From NCBI GenBank assembly GCA_027062365.1, contig JAMOTK010000076.1, positions 1 to 64,000 on the forward strand: a stretch of DNA of 64,000 bases, written 5' to 3'. Below, piece after piece: positions 61,532 to 64,000 of the stretch. The first letter of the stretch is position 1. The number at the start of each line of letters is the position of its first letter. The notes beneath the pieces were generated by a model. The model was not told where the DNA came from. It was given only the letters and a program-made list of their open reading frames with translations, and searched no databases. The position numbers and the translations under genes are program-made. Source of the DNA: Sulfurovum sp. GTDB taxonomy: Bacteria; Campylobacterota; Campylobacteria; Campylobacterales; Sulfurovaceae.

Positions 61532-61587
61532 TTCCGAGTTTTACAAGAACTCTAATATTTAAATTAAACAAAAAAGGAAATATACAC

Positions 61588-62436
61588 ATGAACACATACA
61601 CAAAAAGCATTAGTCTTATAGTAGCAAGTATCTTATTTATATCTTGTGGAAGTAGTAATGATAATGACAATGAAAGCACTGCACTCAATACAATCATAGC
61701 CCATGCAGAAGGAAGTGGAGAAGTACCTAAACTACAAGACTATAGTGATGCAGGTGTAGTAGGACTTACTACCACAGAACAGCTAGCAGATATGAATGAA
61801 GTCGTATCTAACCTAACTAAAGAAGAAGTAGATACTACAGAAGAGATACAAGCACTTGCCAATGATTTGGGTGTAGTTATATCTATACCTACACCAACTC
61901 CAACACCAGTAGCAAGTGCAGCAGAAGTACAAGTCCTTAGTAAAAAAGTTAGTATTTCAGGATACCTTAGTACCTGTGATGACTATATAGAACAAAAGGG
62001 TAAAGATGTAAATAATAATGGTGTACTAGATACAGACGAAATCACATCAAGCACAGAAGTACACCCACAAGGTGAAGCACTCACCATTGATGAACTCAAA
62101 ACTAAGATAGCCAATGGTGATGATGTGAGTAATGTCAATACTTGTAATATTACAGATATGCAATCACTCTTTTTTGATAATACTACTTTTAACAAAAACA
62201 TCGGTGCATGGAATACAGCAGCAGTTACAAGTATGGAAGGTATGTTTACCTTTGCAAGTGCATTTAATCAAGATATAGGAAGTTGGGATACTTCATCTGT
62301 GACTAATATGAATTCTATGTTTTCATTTGCAAGTATATTTAATCAAGATATTAGTCAATGGAATGTAGCAAAAGTACAAGAACACACAAGTTTTAGTACG
62401 GATTCTGCTCTTAGTTCTGAGAATAGTCCGTTTTGA
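61588..62436 (+). CDS. BspA-type (DUF285) lipoprotein
   Basis: 282 residues. Lipoprotein signal with FISC (Cys20), a helical acidic region, a PTPTPTP linker (~100), a region with DVNNNGVLDTDEI (calcium-binding-like loop) and two to three DUF285 repeats (FNKNIGAWNTAAVTSMEGMF; FNQDIGSWDTSSVTNMNSMF; FNQDISQWNVAKV). Such repeats occur in surface leucine-rich-like proteins. It likely sits on the outer membrane. It follows the adhesin gene and may be part of the same surface set. Confidence 0.82.
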   Translation: MNTYTKSISLIVASILFISCGSSNDNDNESTALNTIIAHAEGSGEVPKLQDYSDAGVVGLTTTEQLADMNEVVSNLTKEEVDTTEEIQALANDLGVVISIPTPTPTPVASAAEVQVLSKKVSISGYLSTCDDYIEQKGKDVNNNGVLDTDEITSSTEVHPQGEALTIDELKTKIANGDDVSNVNTCNITDMQSLFFDNTTFNKNIGAWNTAAVTSMEGMFTFASAFNQDIGSWDTSSVTNMNSMFSFASIFNQDISQWNVAKVQEHTSFSTDSALSSENSPF

Positions 62437-62468
62437 TATATTAGTATAAAATAATCACAATAAGGATT

Positions 62469-62489
62469 TTTATCTATTTTTTAGATAAA
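62469..62489 (+). promoter_or_regulatory. Leader hairpin before the response regulator
   Basis: TTTATCTA and TAGATAAA form a perfect 8-bp stem with a five-T loop, ending 9 bases before ATG 62499. No ribosome site lies between hairpin and start; TAAGGA at 62461-62466 is on the far side. A TATAAA -10-like box is at 62445-62450. The hairpin could bring the distant site near the start or control translation. Confidence 0.4.
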
Positions 62490-62498
62490 CTCTTTATT

Positions 62499-63194
62499 AT
62501 GAATACTACACAAAAACAAATATTAAAACAATCCACCATACTCATAGTAGATGATAATGAAGCATTACGAAATGAATTAAAAGACCTACTAGAGATATAT
62601 GTGCTAGAGATATATGAAGCATCTGATGGGGTAGAAGCCTATGAAGTTTTTAAAGAAAAACACCCTACTATGATTTTTTCTGATATTAAAATGCCAAATC
62701 TTAATGGCATTGAACTGGTAAAAAAGATACGTAGAGAAAATAATGAAATACCTATAACTCTCATTAGTGCATATAGTGAAAAATCATTACTTTTTGAAGC
62801 ATTAAAATTGAATCTTGTAGATTATTTGATTAAACCTATTTTATTAAAAGACTTAAAAACACTGCTAATTAGACTTGCTAATAACATAGATAAAAACGAT
62901 TTACTTAATATCAAATTATCTGAAACATTATTTTTTTCTAAAAAAGAAAATTTACTTTATCATAAAAATATAATTGTTCCTCTTACTAAAAATGAACAAC
63001 AATTATTGATGTTATTTCTAAGTAAAGAAAACTACGTAATAGAAGAAGAATATATCATCTATGAAATATGGGAATATGAGATTAAGACCATATCGTCATT
63101 GAGAAATCTCATATCAAGACTAAGAACCAAAATAGGTAAAGAACTTATTCAATCTGTATATGGACAAGGATATAAGTTTAAACGACAATTATAA
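62499..63194 (+). CDS. Response regulator with winged-helix output
   Basis: 231 residues. Receiver domain with DDN (19-20), Asp62 (SDIKMPNLNG) and Lys112 (YLIKPI), followed by an OmpR-type DNA-binding domain (LTKNEQQLLMLFLS; SSLRNLISRLRTKIG; YGQGYKFKR). The 3' end overlaps the convergent kinase gene by 17 bases; the two are presumed partners. The start lacks a close ribosome site. Confidence 0.88.
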   Translation: MNTTQKQILKQSTILIVDDNEALRNELKDLLEIYVLEIYEASDGVEAYEVFKEKHPTMIFSDIKMPNLNGIELVKKIRRENNEIPITLISAYSEKSLLFEALKLNLVDYLIKPILLKDLKTLLIRLANNIDKNDLLNIKLSETLFFSKKENLLYHKNIIVPLTKNEQQLLMLFLSKENYVIEEEYIIYEIWEYEIKTISSLRNLISRLRTKIGKELIQSVYGQGYKFKRQL

Positions 63195-63999
63195 ATAAAG
63201 CTCCATTCTTAGTATTAGAAACATTAATTGTACCTTGAAACTTATGAACTATAATCTTTTTAGACATATAAAGACCTATACCTGTAGAAGAAGATTTAGG
63301 GGTTTTAACAAATATACTAAATATCTTTTCTATAGGCATAAATTTAATACCCTCTGCATTATCTTCTATGCTTAAATAAGATTTTGAATTCTCTAATTTT
63401 AGAGAGATACGTATAAATGAATTTTCAATATTTCTATCTTTTATTACAGTTGCACTATTTTGTATAAGTGACAGCACTACTTGTGCATATAGATTTTTAT
63501 TGCCATGTATAGTTATTGTATTATCTATATCTAGTATAATTTTTATACTGTTTAGTTCTATCGAATGTTTTGTTAAATCTAAAACTGTTTTTATAGTATC
63601 GTATAGTTTAAAACTTGTTTCTGTATCATCATTAATATAAAAGTCTTGAAAGTTATTGAGGGTATCGGACATAAATTCAATGATATTATCTGTTTTTTCA
63701 AGTTTCTCTATAACTTTTTTATCTTTGCTAGGAATGTATTCATGCAAAAAAGCATTTATATAGCTCAATTGGGCTAGAGGCTGCCTCCATTGATGTGCTA
63801 TATTTCCTATCATCTCACCTAAGTTTGCTAGTTTACTATTTTCGTAGCTTATATATTCAGATGCTAGTCTGGCTTGGATTTCTTTTTCTATTTGTATATC
63901 TTTTTCTTTTAATGTAGCAATAGTATCATGCAGTTGATTAGATATATATTTTAATTTTGATGCAAGAGCCAAAGAGATTAAAACAGCATCTATAAGGAA
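63178..63999 (-). CDS. Sensor histidine kinase, 5' end outside window
   Basis: 273 residues are visible and the frame stays open to the right edge, so the sensor part is missing; the first visible residues (FLIDAVLISLALASKL) look like the end of a membrane helix. A coiled coil (ATLKEKDIQIEKEIQARLASEY) leads to the H box NIAHQWRQPLAQLSY, the N box LSLIQNSATVI, the G1 box IEDNAEGI and the G2 box SSTGIGLYMSK. The HQWRQPL form is common in Campylobacterota kinases. It likely phosphorylates the convergent response regulator. Confidence 0.88.
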   Translation of the reverse strand, partial: FLIDAVLISLALASKLKYISNQLHDTIATLKEKDIQIEKEIQARLASEYISYENSKLANLGEMIGNIAHQWRQPLAQLSYINAFLHEYIPSKDKKVIEKLEKTDNIIEFMSDTLNNFQDFYINDDTETSFKLYDTIKTVLDLTKHSIELNSIKIILDIDNTITIHGNKNLYAQVVLSLIQNSATVIKDRNIENSFIRISLKLENSKSYLSIEDNAEGIKFMPIEKIFSIFVKTPKSSSTGIGLYMSKKIIVHKFQGTINVSNTKNGALFIIVV

Positions 64000-64000
64000 A

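Overview
The window is chromosomal DNA from a member of the Campylobacterota (Epsilonproteobacteria), most like the Sulfurovum/Sulfurimonas group. The case rests on gene content and order: a low-GC, densely packed genome; a complex I operon with a NuoX-type small subunit in the NuoE slot; a ccoNOQP operon followed by a DUF4006 gene; HisZ next to PurA; HQWRQPL-type histidine kinases; and AddB with few neighbours. The genus is an inference. No rRNA, tRNA or CRISPR array was seen.

Layout. 1-7641: a surface/secretion block with an Rhs/YD-repeat protein running in from the left edge, a short secreted YD-repeat protein and a large lipoprotein, with a double palindromic repeat between the first two. 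7831-14266: housekeeping genes (SCP2-like protein, class V aminotransferase, hisZ, purA, DUF507, carA, ddl), mostly overlapping or abutting. 14506-20051: an aa3/caa3-type cytochrome c oxidase set (SCO, coxA, coxC, coxD, coxB with two haem c sites, ctaB). 20159-21320: a membrane protein and a Sel1-repeat protein. 21554-26338: the cbb3 oxidase operon (ccoN, O, Q, P, DUF4006, a 34-codon membrane peptide, a membrane protein, FixH). 26363-28735: addB. 28860-31261: an AT-rich accessory island with a DEDDh exonuclease and a small-gene/ADP-ribosyltransferase-like pair. 31387-36971: rpmE, rsmI, rlmB, a RodZ-topology protein, an aminotransferase, hom and a rhodanese. 37186-54676: a complete nuoA-N operon. 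54731-61410: a response regulator, a Rof-like gene, a 278-bp mini-insertion element with perfect 29-bp ends, and a 1778-residue secreted adhesin-like protein. 61588-64000: a BspA-type lipoprotein and a response regulator convergent with a histidine kinase cut by the right edge.

How it fits together. The window encodes most of an aerobic respiratory chain: complex I, a low-affinity A2-type haem-copper oxidase and a high-affinity cbb3 oxidase. The electron-input arm of complex I is unusual. NuoF is replaced by a fusion of the NuoF Fe-S domain with a GltD-like flavoprotein, and there are two tandem NuoG paralogues, only one of which keeps the N7 cluster cysteines. CoxB and CcoP share a closely similar C-terminal cytochrome c module. 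The most interesting less-known items are this complex I input module, the possible toxin-antitoxin-like pair at 30351-31163 and the beta-propeller nested inside an Ig-like domain of the 1778-residue protein.
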